Assembly (NCBI RefSeq): GCF_040115645.1
Contig: NC_089576.1
Coordinates: 1-64,000 of the forward strand
From: Euwallacea fornicatus
Taxonomy: Eukaryota; Arthropoda; Insecta; Coleoptera; Curculionidae
Direction of reading: 5' to 3'
Length of the DNA stretch: 64,000 bases
Under the pieces are notes generated by a model. It made no database searches, was not told the origin of the DNA, and saw only the letters and a list, made by a program, of their open reading frames with translations. The translations under genes and the position numbers were made by a program. Shown piece after piece: positions 24,114 to 36,906 of the stretch (positions are counted from its first letter, which is position 1; every line of letters starts with the position of its first letter).

Positions 24114-24292
24114 TGTAAGATTGCGCCCCTAGACGGCAGATGGCGCACGTAGAACTAGGAAGGGAACTGTAATTTGGTTTGAAAGAAACCTGTAAAAGAT
24201 TCCGCCTCTAGGCGACAGATGGCGGGTGTGGAGACAGAAAGGAAACTGTAATTTGTACGGAGAAAAAATCGGAAGTCATAGATGGCGCCACA
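24114..24292. promoter_or_regulatory. Cluster of three CTCF-like motifs upstream of GLRX5
   Basis: Three diverged repeats about 70-80 bp apart each hold an AGATGGCG core: CTAGACGGCAGATGGCGC (24129-24146), CTCTAGGCGACAGATGGCG (24206-24224) and ATAGATGGCGCCA (24278-24290). The core resembles the AGATGGCGC/AGGTGGCGC part of the insect CTCF site. The cluster ends about 450 bp before the GLRX5 start codon. Binding is inference. Confidence 0.35.
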
Positions 24293-24744
24293 CACGAAAA
24301 AAAATCAATAACTCTTAGATAAAGGAAAAATATCCGCTGTTCGTTTTAGAAATAAAACAAACTACCCAAAATAAAAATTTAATAAACTCTCAAAATAACC
24401 GATGATAAGAAATCGCTAGGAATTCAAATAGGAATGGATTTTTGTTTTCTTTCTCACCTTCTCCTAGTTAAAAGAGTTCTATTTGACGTTACAATTTTAA
24501 TGCATGTTTAACATGGTTGCCAGGATTCTACGTCGAAGGAAGACAAGTTCATAATCAGCTGTTTCTATGTTTGGCATATTATTTATTATTTTTAGTCGTA
24601 ATTTGGATTAAAAGTCGTATGCGTTCGCTTCAGACTTAACGAATTGAGTATTTCAATTTTGTTAACAAACGTATAAGACGCATATTTTCTTGCACGTTTT
24701 GTTCATTACTATAAACTCGAAGTCAAATATCTGCCGCCGCAATC

Positions 24745-25179
24745 ATGAACATCCTCACCAAAAGCCGAAATCTGATGGTTACCGGACTAAGTATGAAACG
24801 ATTAATTGCCTCGAAATCCTCAGATGAAATCAAGAAACTAGTCAGTCACGACAAAGTAGTCGTCTTTATGAAAGGTGTACCTGAACAACCCCAGTGTGGA
24901 TTTAGCAATGCAGTAGTACAGATTCTAAGGATGCATGGGGTACCATATGAGTCTCACAATGTACTCACAGACGATTCTCTTAGGCAAGGTATTAAAGAAT
25001 ATTCAAATTGGCCTACAATTCCACAAGTGTTTATCAATGGAGAATTTGTGGGTGGATGTGATATTATGCTGCAGTTGCATCAATCAGGAGATCTTATTGA
25101 AGAATTGGAAAAAGTGGGTATTAAGAGTGCCTTGTTAGATAAATCAAAGGAGAATAAGACAGATAATGAAAAAAAATAG
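24745..25179 (+). CDS. GLRX5: Monothiol glutaredoxin, GLRX5 class (mitochondrial)
   Basis: A single-exon frame of 144 residues. The CGFS active site of monothiol glutaredoxins is at 51-54, followed by the glutathione-site segment WPTIPQVF (89-96) and GGCD (103-106). MKGVPEQP leads into the active site, as in the Grx5 family. The first 26 residues hold no acidic residue and several Lys, Arg, Ser and Thr, which fits a mitochondrial presequence. Family knowledge: Grx5 binds a [2Fe-2S] cluster with glutathione and passes it on in mitochondrial Fe-S biogenesis. I chose the first ATG, which has A at -3; Met17 is a possible alternative but would shorten the presequence. The acidic/lysine-rich C-terminal tail is typical of variable ends. 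The 3' end faces the zinc-finger gene. Confidence 0.95.
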   Translation: MNILTKSRNLMVTGLSMKRLIASKSSDEIKKLVSHDKVVVFMKGVPEQPQCGFSNAVVQILRMHGVPYESHNVLTDDSLRQGIKEYSNWPTIPQVFINGEFVGGCDIMLQLHQSGDLIEELEKVGIKSALLDKSKENKTDNEKK

Positions 25180-25353
25180 TGGAAAAAAGACTTATTTATA
25201 ATTTTGTAAATATTAGAGTGAAGTTACCAATATTTTGTAGTTGCTCAATTGTCATTCACAAGATGATAGATAAAAATGTAAAGGCACATTACTTAATTGT
25301 CTATTATTTTACTATTTGGACACTGTTAGTATATGTCAAAAACAGGAGTACTG

Positions 25354-25359
25354 AATAAA
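25354..25359 (+). terminator. Polyadenylation signal of GLRX5
   Basis: AATAAA lies 175 bp after the GLRX5 stop codon, a normal 3' UTR length for insects. The cleavage site is not visible directly. Confidence 0.55.
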
Positions 25360-26941
25360 TAGATTTCACTGGTTTTTTAATTTATATGTTTGCCTAAAGA
25401 CAGATGTTGCTGCAACAAATAGATTTAATGATTCGATACTTAATCCTTTCAAAACGACAATTAATATAAACCAAAGTCAACATTTCAATTTTTGATATTG
25501 GGAAAAGCCTCATTGAACCACAAACCTTTCCGTACATTAAGTAAAAGTGTCCCTTCTCAAAATACCTACTTATGTAAATGTCTGTGAGATAGTTGAGTAC
25601 TTATAATTGTTTAAAACAAATCAACAAATTCGTTTTTTTGTTCACATTTATTAATGAGTAGGAATATAATTAACAATAATCAATTAAATAAAATTTAAGT
25701 TTTAAAAAAATGTCCAATTATCCAAGTTAGGTGAAAATAAATCACGTCATAAATTACAAACTAATAGCTTTCTATTTACAAAAGTTTTATACACTAGTTT
25801 GGCAGATTATTTATACTGGAGAAATGTACACTAACTAGATTTTTATAATTAAAAAAACTTTACACACCGTAACGTAAAATTAACTAGTTAGTAGAGTTGT
25901 ATGTTAATTATACAGGTACTACAAAAGGGTAGGTATTGTTTTTACAAAATGTTGGAGGCGAAGCCGAACGTATTTAAAAAGAGCCTACTTCGAAACTTAA
26001 TATATTAAACTATAGCGTAGAAACTTCATGCATATTTCCTTGTTTCAAGATAATTGTCCGTTTAGGAAATTGATTAATTATCCCTTAAAAACTGTTCTCC
26101 ATAGTCGTGGAAATTGTATCCGCCCCACATATCATATACCTACCTACATGTACCAATCTCAGATTTGGCACAACATGGAAGTCCACCAGAGCAAAACGAC
26201 TAAAGACATTTGTTGATTTGCTTTTGAGACTGTGGCACTTTTGGTTACATTGGAAGTAGATTTGAACTTGCTTATTTGACAGGATTGCACATTCCATATA
26301 AGAATGTCTGTTGCTTTAACTAGATCCGTTTGGAATTTATAGCCGTGGAAAGGGCAAAAATTGTCATATTTCAAATATGATTAATTTGAAACCAATTTGA
26401 ATATGATATTTTTAATACGAAATACTGCTTAAATTTTGAATTTAATCTAAGTATTCAATAACAAAGAAGTTCTTGGCATCTACCTTCCGTATAACCGAGA
26501 TATTACCCTCTTAAAAATATTTTAGACGAGTTGCCCTCTCCCTTTCACGTTTCCATCTTTTAAATCGTTAAATATTTCTCATTTATAATTCTTTCATAAC
26601 CGATCACGCATTTCCTGGAGGACCATTATATATACCTCATATCATGATTAGTGTATGAACAAAATTTGCCTTTAGATAACTCATTATATTTTCACATCTC
26701 CACTAACTTCTCAATTGTACTAGGTATAATGAACATAGTTGCACAAAAATGTGTCTAAGCTTCCAGGAAAAAACTGTTTAAGTACATGCAATGACGGATA
26801 ACATGGTCGAATTACATAAAATCCCTCTCGAGCTTTAAGGCCATCAAAAATATTACGACTTTAAAGAATGTAATCAATCGTAAAATGAATGGGGATTTTA
26901 AGGAATAGAAAAAACAACAAATGATTAAATTAAAACTTTGT
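25360..26941. other. Convergent intergenic region and likely 3' UTR of the zinc-finger gene
   Basis: No gene is seen. The minus-strand zinc-finger gene ends at 26942, so part of this stretch should be its 3' UTR. A candidate minus-strand poly(A) signal (TTTATT on the plus strand) lies near 25650, but others are closer and none is decisive. Confidence 0.45.
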
Positions 26942-29900
26942 TTAAGATAGAAGACGTTGTTGCTTCTTTTTCCTGCAATCCGGACAGAACCACTGACCTT
27001 TCGGAGGAACCATTATGCCCACACATTCGAAATGGAACCATTCAATTTCGCAATCATTAGAGTCACATCTGAAAAAGAAAGAACAAGAATTTTAAGAAAT
27101 ACGTGGGGTTCAAAAAACCTGGAAATAAATAAAATGTTTTGTCACCCCTTTCATATATAAAATTAGTCTTCATATTTTTGTCAAAAATGCAGGATCTTAC
27201 CCGATCATTTCCGAAACTTCATCGTAAGGGCACCTACAATAACAATACAGCTGAGGCTGAGGTGGCCCTGCTGCGACTTGGGGCTGATAAGCTGGAAAAT
27301 CGTCGACATCCGATTCATTGGAGTCAGACCCGCTGTCTTCATTCGTTGGAGGTGGGCGTGGACGTCGGGGTGTCGGTAAACGTATAGGAGGTATTGGCGG
27401 CTAAAGGAATTATAGCATGTACATATGTTTTAAGAATTCGTATCCATTTCTAAACTTAGCGAAGTTAAATTTTTATACGTAACTTGAATTTAACTTACTT
27501 TAATCTTTCTTTATTTTCAGTAAAGTTGCTATTTGTAAACCATTTCGTTCCGATTTGGTTGACATTTATGAGCACATTTGCGACGAATATCGCTATAATA
27601 TTTTGTTTTTCTTTTTTTCTACAGGGTATGTCTATTATTTAATACTAACAAGTAAATACGGTTCTTCGTTGATTTTTCGCTCTTATAGCTTTTTAATGTT
27701 TATGTGAATGATCTAATGTGTATACTTATACTTACTCTTCGTCGACTCTTTTCTGAGTGGCGGCTTTTAGGTAGTTTCAAGGTTATTGGTTCAACAGTAG
27801 GGGTGCGAGGTGATGTTATCATCGGAGATGACTGAACTGATGTTTTAATGGTAATTGGCGGAACCAGCTTTGGAGAGGGCGGTGCGGGTATCGTCTAAAT
27901 AATACATTTTTAATACAAGGCAATTCTTAAAACGAGGAATTTTTTTCACGAATTTTTCTATGAGTAATAATTTCTCCTTTAATGAGAAACTGGAACTAAA
28001 TTTTTCAGGAGTGGCTATCAACACCTACAAAAATTCTTTACAATATTTCACGTGGTTTCTGAAAAGTTATCATTTTTTTTTGTTTTTAAACAAAACTTCA
28101 GTACTCGTTAGTTCTAAAAGTGACGAAGAGAAAAACTTTTCATTTTTTTTAAGCCTTATTTGGAGGATGTAAAGGATTTTCAAAATTTGTTAACACTACA
28201 AAATTCAACTACTTACTCTATTGACTTCCATTTTGCTCCGTTTCACTGCCTGAGGCTTATCCCCATCCTCGTCACTCGAGTATCCATAAAATTTGTTCGG
28301 TACTCTACGACGTTTGGAAGCTCGCACGCTTTTGTCCGACGCATTCGATTCTTGGCGAGTCAACGTTGAAGTATCCTGTAATTATATCATTAAGACCGTG
28401 ATCTAGATTACTACGTATGGGTTAGTTTTCTAGATTATTGTCTTATTTGAATTTGAAGATATTATTGGTAATAGTTTGCAGTTTAAACAAAGCAAATAAT
28501 GTATCAAATCAGACTCTTTGACATAGAGACATCAAAGAGCAAGGTTTGTTATTGCTGTTTAAAGAAATTCTTCGATATGGGCCCTGTATTTCAACATTAT
28601 CGTGGGAAGTTTCGTGCAAATCAACATAATTGTGAGGAAAAGCTCTTCGCATATCCATAAGAGGAATCTAGCGGTCAAGTAGGACCGGAAAGAGAATGTT
28701 AGACAACAGGAGCACACTTGTTTCTACTTATTGGCGTATTCAAGCGTTTTTGTACAAAATATATAAGTGCACTCAATTAGAATCGTCTCAAGAAAGAGTT
28801 AAAACTTTGTAGATAAAACCTAGGAAAATTCAATTGATCATAACAAGCACACACAGGTTTTCATCTCCATTAACCTATTAAATAAGAGCGACGACAAGTG
28901 AGACGTAATGTATCACTTGATGGCTAACACTTAATTCCCCACTTCTAGGAGATTATACTAAGACACTAGATGTTGCTCGTGTGCGACCAGCTGCAAAAAC
29001 TTACCGTAAATGTCGGCAGGGGCGGCGTCTGTAGGACCGTAACCGGCGAGTTTCTCATAAGTGAGAGAGTAATTGGTGCCACTGTTGGCGCCTGGCTTTC
29101 CATTTGATGGAATTGCTGGTAGTACGGCACAGTTGGCGGTGGGGCAGGCACTATAGACTCTGCATTTATTATCGCTGCAGAGTAAGTCCTCGCTTCAAGG
29201 GCGGCTTTTTTCTCGCTTCTTCGCTTCTTACGCTTTTTACTTTTTTTCTTCTTTTTGGGAACGCCTGAAAAAAATTTGGGCATCATATAGTTCTCGCGAA
29301 GCAATAAAATAAAAAGTAAAAAAAGTTGTAAATTAAAAGCTACATTATCCTTAAACTACGACTAACTTGGTTCTGCATCCATGGTTCCTTCAGGAGGTGT
29401 AGGAGGTCTACTGGTACTCTCGATAAACGAGCCGTTCGGCACCATGTTAGGTCCCATTTCGGCTAAAAGTTGAGCACGTTTTTCCTCTAAGATCTTCTTA
29501 GCAAATTTTTGTGGTTCCCTGTAACAAAAAAATTCTAAATCGAATCACGTAAGGGTAAAAGAATATACCGGGATTTTTTTTTATGATTCAGAATCAAATG
29601 TGGTAAATCATGTAATTTCCTTACCTGTCATAAAACTCCTCATCCGTTTCACTTTCAGTGGTCTCCAAGTCAGACTCCTTAATTGGCATTTCCGTCGCAT
29701 CGGATTGGTTAATCATCGAGGTATCTTCCTTGGACTGTTCCGATGTTTCTCCCTTCTTATCCAATACCTTATTTCTCTCTTTTCGCTTCAGTCGCCGTTG
29801 CTGCTGCCTCTTCCTGCCCTCTTCAGTCGAACTGTCTGAATTAGAGCTGTTGGAACTAGAACTGGAACTTCCCGAACTGCTATCTGAACATGAACAACTG

Positions 29901-32900
29901 GAACCACATTCGCAGCTTGAATCGCTACCGCTACTTGACGAACTGCTAGAGTTTGCCCGTTTTCTTGGAGAGTTGAGTTTGGTAGTATCCGATACATAGT
30001 CAAGTGGAGGAGGCACTGCGGTTACAGGCTTAACAGTATTGTCTTCCTCACCTCCTTTCTGGAAGCAGTAGTCGTGATCTACGCTTTCGGCAGATTCCAG
30101 GGAAGGCTGTATAAATAGAGTGATTAGTTAATATAGTTGTGGAGTTCTGAATAATATAGATTTGAAGTTTGTGTCTTAGATTTTGAATAATATTAACCTT
30201 CTCATGAAATGTATTTGACATGTTCTAATTGTGATTGTTTCTAATTATTAGTGTATCTAAAGAATTATTCAAAGTTAGCCAAAGTTTTGATGTGTTTTAC
30301 CATCGAATATTAAAACACAAAATTTTGGAACATACGATAATACTTCATGATTTCATCAACTAACCTTAACCTCAATTAAAGCATCCGGTGGTTGCAAAGC
30401 TGTTTCAGGGTTAGCGCTATAATCATGGTCCCTCAACGCCACCTCCAAGCTTATTCCTTCTTCGACTATGGGTATAGGAATATCTGGAACATATGTTTTA
30501 TCCTCTCGTATATCTGGTTCTCCTGTAAGCATATGATCCATCTTTTCTTTGTTGGCTTGGTAAGTCTTGAAATTGTCCCAGATATCTTGCATCACCGACG
30601 AAGTATCTTCTGCAGGGGGCTGATCGTTACTTTCAGACTCCTGAGCAGTTTGTTCAGGAATAGAATCATCATTCAGCGCTAAAGCTTGTGATTGCTCTTC
30701 ATCTGGTAATGTCTCTGCTATTGGAATATCCTTGGTAGTAACTAGGTTATTATCAATAGTTTCTACTTTTTCGTCAAGTTTCTCAGCGTCGCTCTCAGTA
30801 TCACTGCTATCACTTTCCGAGAGGTTAAGTTCGGGTAAATCGTAAACGTCTACTTTTTGTTTCACAAGTTTTGAAGTTTCCTCGTTTTCAGCAATTTCCT
30901 CGGATTGCTTATTAGTATCATCTTTTTCGCCTTCCTCTTCTTGTAACTCACGCTCTACTTTAACCTCTTCTTCATGAACTTGGACGTCTTCGGGAGGGTC
31001 AGTGTGTCGCTTTAGATGTTTGAGCATCAGTTTTTTTGAAATAAAACTGTCTGTGCAATCTTCCCATGTACAGGGGTGTTTCTTTTCGTAGGTGTGCAAC
31101 CTCTTGTGTACCTAAGGTAATAATAATTAGTGATCTAAGAAAGGAAAAAGTGATCTATTAATTAAATCCCCGTAGTAGCTATTCATAATGTCACATTAAA
31201 AATTATTTATAATTTAAGTCCGAAGGAAGCACTATTTAAAAAAATTCATAGTTCCAATTTGAAGAACACGATCATTACTTTTTAAAATTAAATTAATCTA
31301 AACTATATAGTTTACTGTCGAATTACAAGTTACTGAATCATTTTGTTTAGATTTTAAAATCATTAGCAATGATTTCACAGCTTTGGCCATTTTTCCTGCA
31401 ATGCTGAAAAATGGCCAAAAAAAAAACTGTTTGTGATGAATGCCCTTGGAACTTAATAAAGTAATTATACCTACTTAATTACTTACTTTTAAAGATACTG
31501 CCCGCGAAAATGATAAATTGCATTCCTCGCAAAGAAATGAAGGTGGGGGGACGCAAAAGTGATATACATGAGGCCACTTTTTTTGGAGACATTTCTTGCA
31601 AAGGACGCTCTCAGTTCCATGCTTCCAAAACAAGTGTCTTGTAATATCCGGTTTATTTCTAGAGAAAGATAACCGTAAATTTAAAAAAACAACAGTTGAC
31701 AATAATAAAGCAGAAACAAATGTGGTCCTAAAATATTCTACCTAATTACCACAGTGTACGTTACCCTTCATAAAAATTGATAAAAACGCTTTAATCAACA
31801 ATTTCTAATTACTTTAGAATTGCTTATAAATCCTCCTCTGTTAAATTGCAATCTGTACTGGATCCAATCCATACGAATAAAAGAATAAACATGACTATTA
31901 AATTAATTTTATACGTAGCAGAGGAGAAATGAATATAAACCGAAGGGTAAAACTGTGTTTTCAAAGCGGTTGCTTGGTAAATACTGGACCAGTGACCAAA
32001 CTCTTAAGCCAATATGCTTACCTATAGGCAATTCCACACCTATAACAAAAGTGATGTAACTTATGCTTCCATACATGGTTAGATAGTTTATTCTGATTAT
32101 GACACATCTCTAGGCAAACATCACAGATATTGTGCTTCTTCCTCAAGTGCACCATTAGTCTGAAGGATGAAGGTAGATCGTCACTAACACACATACAGCA
32201 TCGAAAAAGAAGATCACAGTCTAAAATGTACACCCCTGGGCACAGGTGACATATCAGTTCACTATAACTATAAAAGTTGCTTTTGCACATGATGCACAAA
32301 AGCAAGTTTTTGGAATGGAATTTGCGATTGTGAAGATACAGCTCCTTATGGACCATTGTACTGTAGTAACACTGAAAGCATTCAAAGACATGCGAAAAAG
32401 TGACAGCTTCCTGAGAGAATCCTGATTCTAAGTTGAAATATTCAGTCTCTAATTCATCCAAGGAGTCTTTGATTACAATATTAAAGCTTTCAGGTATAAG
32501 TTCCTCTTCTGTTATGCTTTTGTTTATGGCGGAGTATCGATGCTCAGTGATGGCATGGAGGCCTAGTTGTTTGCCATTTACTGCTATTCGGCGGGCATGG
32601 TTACAGTAAATACAAGTGGGAACAGTAGCTTGGAGACATTTTTGCAGTAAAATTCTGATGTCCATTTTATCCAAGGGCTGGTCTAGCTCAATTTCGACAA
32701 CAGGGATTTCTGGACCAGCTACATTGTACTCAGGAATGACGGGTAACTTGTGTTCTTCATGTAAGATATTTTCCAGGTCTTCTTGACTATCTTCGACTTC
32801 TGAAAATAAATGTTTTCTGTAGAAAAAATTAGTAGAAAATCTACAAAAAGGAGTTAACCATTCACATGGAAATAGAAAAAAAAAAGATGTTAGGAATCTA

Positions 32901-35047
32901 CTCATTGAATTAATCAGGCATGTTTATCTACAAAATAGATAAATACACATCATACTCTGCATATTCAAAAGCATAAATACATGCCACATAGCCTATAGAG
33001 GATAGAAGAAAAAGAGGAAACCTGTTGTAACTGTCTAATTCATTACCTTTATATATCATATTCTAAAACTTATATACAGGCTAGTCCTACTAAACTAGAA
33101 ACTAATTATAAAAAAACACATCTTACCTGCATCAAGACCTGCATCATCTACTGGTTCATCATCTCCTGGATCACTTGCCATAGGTCCATTTTCATTTTCA
33201 CTAGCAACATTATCTATATCCTGTAATGACATCTTATCACTGTCGTCACTATCTTCTGGATTGTCTGTATATATTCCAGGTTTAGGTAATTTTAGAGACA
33301 GTTTTGGCACTTTCCTCGTTTCAACAGGCTCCTCGACATATGTTGAAAAGTCCTCTGTTCTTCCAAAAGTATCCATAGACACATCCATAGTGTGATCCTG
33401 GTCCTGGCTGTCTTCACAGTTACCTGAAAAGCCTAGAGTATCATGTTCATGTGAATCTGCTTTGTTAGTTATTGAATTGCCATTTGCTTCAGTCTCTGTG
33501 GTATTTTGCATATTGGCACCATAGTCTTCACTTTTACTACTGCAGCTGTCACTATCTGAATTATTTGACAAATCCATCTCAGCTTCTTCTGGTTTTGCAT
33601 TGTTATGGGCTACCTGTTCAGGTGTAGCTTTTACACTTTCAGCTAATCTTGAATTCTCAATGGGAGTTTTATTGAGACTTTTATCATCACAGACATAATC
33701 CTCACTTTCAGTTCTATGATTATCATGAGGAGATTTTGTTTGAGTAATATCATTAGACCCAGTTCCAAAATCTCCAGTAACATGACATTCTGGAGGAATA
33801 ACTTGTTTAACTTGCTTTGGCTTGCTTTTTGCCACAGGTTTTGTGCACTTATGATAGAAAAAGTCATCTCTTTCATTAAATTCCTGATTGCACTCGCAAC
33901 AAACTAAATAACATGCTTCATTATAAGTATTATAAAAATCCTCTAATGTGTTTTTAGTACCAGGTTCAATGTTGTGCCTTGACTCAATATGTTGGCATAA
34001 ATCTTCTAACACAGAAAACATACCCAAACAATACAAGCATATATAGCGCTTGTGAAACTCCAACATGTGTATATACAAATTCCAGTTTTCATAATAAGTG
34101 CCACATGCCGAGCATAAAAAAACCTTCCTTGTTAATTTAAATCCTGATACATTTCCATTTTCACTACATTTTTCTGAATGTTGAATGGCAGTGCACTGTA
34201 AAAAGTGGTCTTGAAGAGACAACAATGTTTCAAAGCCCGATTTGCTACATTTTGGGCATTTAAATTGAATTGCTGGCTGAAGACCTAAATATTGTGCATA
34301 TTCTGTTAATTTTGGTTTGGCATTAATTGAAGGTTTTAAGGTACTGTTACAAGAGGTTTCACAAGTCAAAGTCTCACAAGTGTTTGGCTGATGCAGTTGC
34401 GATAGCTCAAATAGAGACTGCTGAAAGTATGGATTTGAGTGAGCTATAAATTCTTGGTTGATTTGCACTATATTGTCTGATTGGGACACATCACACTCTA
34501 CCTCAGGTTCACTAATCGCTTCTTCACTATTTACACTCAAGTTGTCACTAGTTTGCGTGTTTTCACTTGACAAAATCCCTGGGCACTCTTGAGGCACCTC
34601 ACTTGGAAGTAATGACAGTGGCGTCCTCTCATCATTTCCATCATCTGGAGGCTCATACTCATTGTAAACTTGTTCACTATTTGTCTCACATCTGAGAGGG
34701 GACATAAAGGTATTTGAAACAGTTTGGTGAGGGGACACTATATCACTTTCGTTTGCAACTAGCATACTACTTTTCTTAAGCCTTCTGATTTGGCTTTTAA
34801 CCTTAGTTCTCCTTTTTGGTTTAGGGACACTTTCATCAATAACCAAGGCATCACTTTCTGAGCTGTCTTTCTCCAAGCCATCTCTGGTGTTTTCTCCATT
34901 TACTTGAAGAGAATGTATGGTCTGATTGTTTTCATTATTTTCAGTCACAAGGTCATCTGGAAAATTGGCCATTGTTGAGAGTTCAGGTCCACTTTTAATG
35001 TACTTAGATGGCAAATTAGGAAAGGAAACATCCAACCCATGTTCCAT
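26942..35047 (-). CDS. C2H2 and ING-type PHD zinc-finger chromatin protein (row-like candidate)
   Basis: Assembled from 11 coding exons: 35047-33127, 32799-32022, 31658-31487, 31111-30365, 30106-29625, 29518-29367, 29264-29005, 28375-28217, 27894-27736, 27400-27201, 27068-26942. All introns are GT-AG, phases agree, and the total is 5,157 nt (1,718 residues plus stop). C2H2-type fingers lie at about 264-401 and 703-990; one finger is split between exons, which supports the joins. A Ser-rich tract (about 1259-1303), a basic run (1420-1437) and RRRVPNKFYGYSSDED (about 1526-1541) follow. An ING-type PHD closes the protein (1662-1708), with YCYC, SEMIGCD and EWFHF retained. ING-type PHDs bind H3K4me3, so the product is probably a nuclear chromatin reader. 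The finger region suggests the insect row (relative of woc)/POGZ-like group, but I cannot confirm it. The start is the first in-frame ATG in exon 2. Confidence 0.85.
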
Positions 35048-35249
35048 GCCGAAATATGGAGTTTCTTTATGGCTCCTGAAATGCAATTAAATTTTATTTA
35101 GTTTAGAATCTTAACTGTTTTGTTGTCTTAAAGACATCTTTCTCTACTGCTGAGATGCCCATAAGAACATACAATATCTGATTTGATAACATTGCACAAA
35201 TTTTAAATTAAGACATACTTAATTGACTAGAAAAATTTCAGCCACTTAC

Positions 35250-35420
35250 TAGCATATTTTGCAACCAGTGTTCCACATTTAAAAATAAAGGTTCCCACAA
35301 ATTTTCTTAAAGCATCTTTGGCGGAATTCGATTTGTTCTTTACGAGGTTAACAATAAAATGGCGCTTCCTGTACGAGCAGTGGCAGTCGGCATTTCTACA
35401 GGCAGGGAGGGCTCGAACTG
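35250..35420 (-). other. Non-coding 5' exon of the zinc-finger gene (outer limit approximate)
   Basis: A good donor (CTA|GTAAGT) lies at 35250/35249 and pairs with the acceptor CATTTCAG before 35075. Joining them creates an in-frame TAG before the first ATG of exon 2, so this exon would be 5' UTR. The transcription start is not determined; 35420 is a guess. Confidence 0.5.
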
Positions 35421-35582
35421 TTTTATTGGCATGAGAATCGTTTAATGGCCTGAATTTTGCAAGAAGGGAAAATATCGTAATTATTAGGCCTTTAATAGGA
35501 TGCTGAAGTTATCCAAACGTTACATTATGAAACAAATATCTCCATCTTTCCATTGTTTGTCTTAGGGATTTCGGAGAAATGT

Positions 35583-35670
35583 CGATACCTTCGGATATCG
35601 ATATTTGTATTGCAATATGTCGATAGTATTATCGATATTTGCCTCGATTTCTCGGATCACTGTATCGATA
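35583..35670. promoter_or_regulatory. Cluster of five CGATA sites (BEAF-32/DREF-like)
   Basis: CGATA occurs at 35583, 35599, 35621, 35633 and 35666, two of them within ATATCGATATTT-like or TTATCGATATTT contexts. In Drosophila, clustered CGATA is the BEAF-32 motif and TATCGATA is the DREF motif, both common at housekeeping promoters and domain borders. The cluster lies between two divergent genes. Function here is inference. Confidence 0.4.
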
Positions 35671-36906
35671 TTGAGACCTAACCATCATCATCACCTAGGC
35701 TATGTTTTTGTTCTGGTAATTTCGGCTTAATACATAGTACCCTTCCACTCCAAAAATAAGACCAATTTAATTTTAGTAGAATGCCAGTAATTGATTTAAA
35801 CGGGCTCAAAATGTCTGCTCACCATTTTCATCGATTGCCTATTTGTCTACTGTTTACGCAAAATTTCAATAATTCCCGATATCGACAGCTTTACTTTGCT
35901 CTATTTACTCTGTTATGATCTAAGAAGACGAAGAAAAAATTCCTACGAATTTGTTTGGTTGACAGATAACAATGACACGACGAGATGATGTGCTTCTTTG
36001 ACATGTGTCTTTATTGGTCAGAAAAGATATAGATTATTTGAAACATTTTTTGGAACAATTTCTTTCCGAACCAGTTACTCCAGAATTTTTTTGTATATAG
36101 AAAGAATTATTTTGGGTTCTGAAATATTTAGGAAGAAACATCCTTATCTTGGATTGTGCTAGATCGAGCGAAGTAAAAAAAAATTAATTCAAAATATTTT
36201 TAATAAGTAGTTAAATAAGAACGTTGGACGGGAGGGCGATTTGTTCACCTATCAGCTATGAATGTTTATTACTAATCAGTATAAACACTTCTAAAACAGT
36301 AGCAAATATGAACAAATTTGGTAAAACCTGTGCTTTTGTATATTAAAATTCAGAATTATAGTTGAGGAATTCGTATCCAAGGCCAGTTATATTTAATATA
36401 ATAATTCTTTACGATTCAGTTGTAATTTAGCACCACCAGTAAAAACATTTTATCTGCAAAATAGAAATTCGTGCCTTTCAGCTCATGATATTATGTGGTA
36501 TAAAAATATTGTGCTATGGATTGTTATAAGTTTCCATTCTTTTAACGATATTGAATTCATTACTAAGGTGTATGTAATGGTTCCATTCATTTTTCGTATT
36601 GATATCATCATATAACACATTGTTTTAAAACATATGTAAGTAAGAGAATTCACATTAAAAATTTTAAAGTTCCTTGTGTTATTTTTTTTATCCATTACGA
36701 ATAGAAGTAAGCAACGCACTGTTGCCGTTTTTGCTTTACTGCTTGACAATATAGGTGCTGGTCGATGTCAAACTGTACACCATGATATTGTGGCATGAAT
36801 GTCAAAACAACTACAAGACATTAAATTTAAATGTAAATAAAATAAAGGGAGAAAATTAATTCAATTGCCTGCATTGAATTAATACAAGTAAAATCAATCA
36901 ATTCTA
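35671..36906. other. Divergent intergenic region
   Basis: AT-rich sequence between the zinc-finger gene (minus) and the UPF0729 gene (plus). The promoters of both genes should lie within it and the CGATA cluster. No TATA box or further gene was identified. Confidence 0.5.

Noticed and set aside
24935..25138. 67-residue plus-strand frame
   Set aside because: Out-of-frame shadow inside GLRX5.
29600..29999. Plus-strand frames of 79 and 113 residues
   Set aside because: Antisense shadows of the Ser-rich exon of the zinc-finger gene.
35048..35086. Upstream extension of the zinc-finger gene with residues reading like the end of a C2H2 finger
   Set aside because: These codons lie in the intron and across the acceptor CATTTCAG. 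The upstream exon gives an in-frame stop when joined, so translation should begin at 35047.
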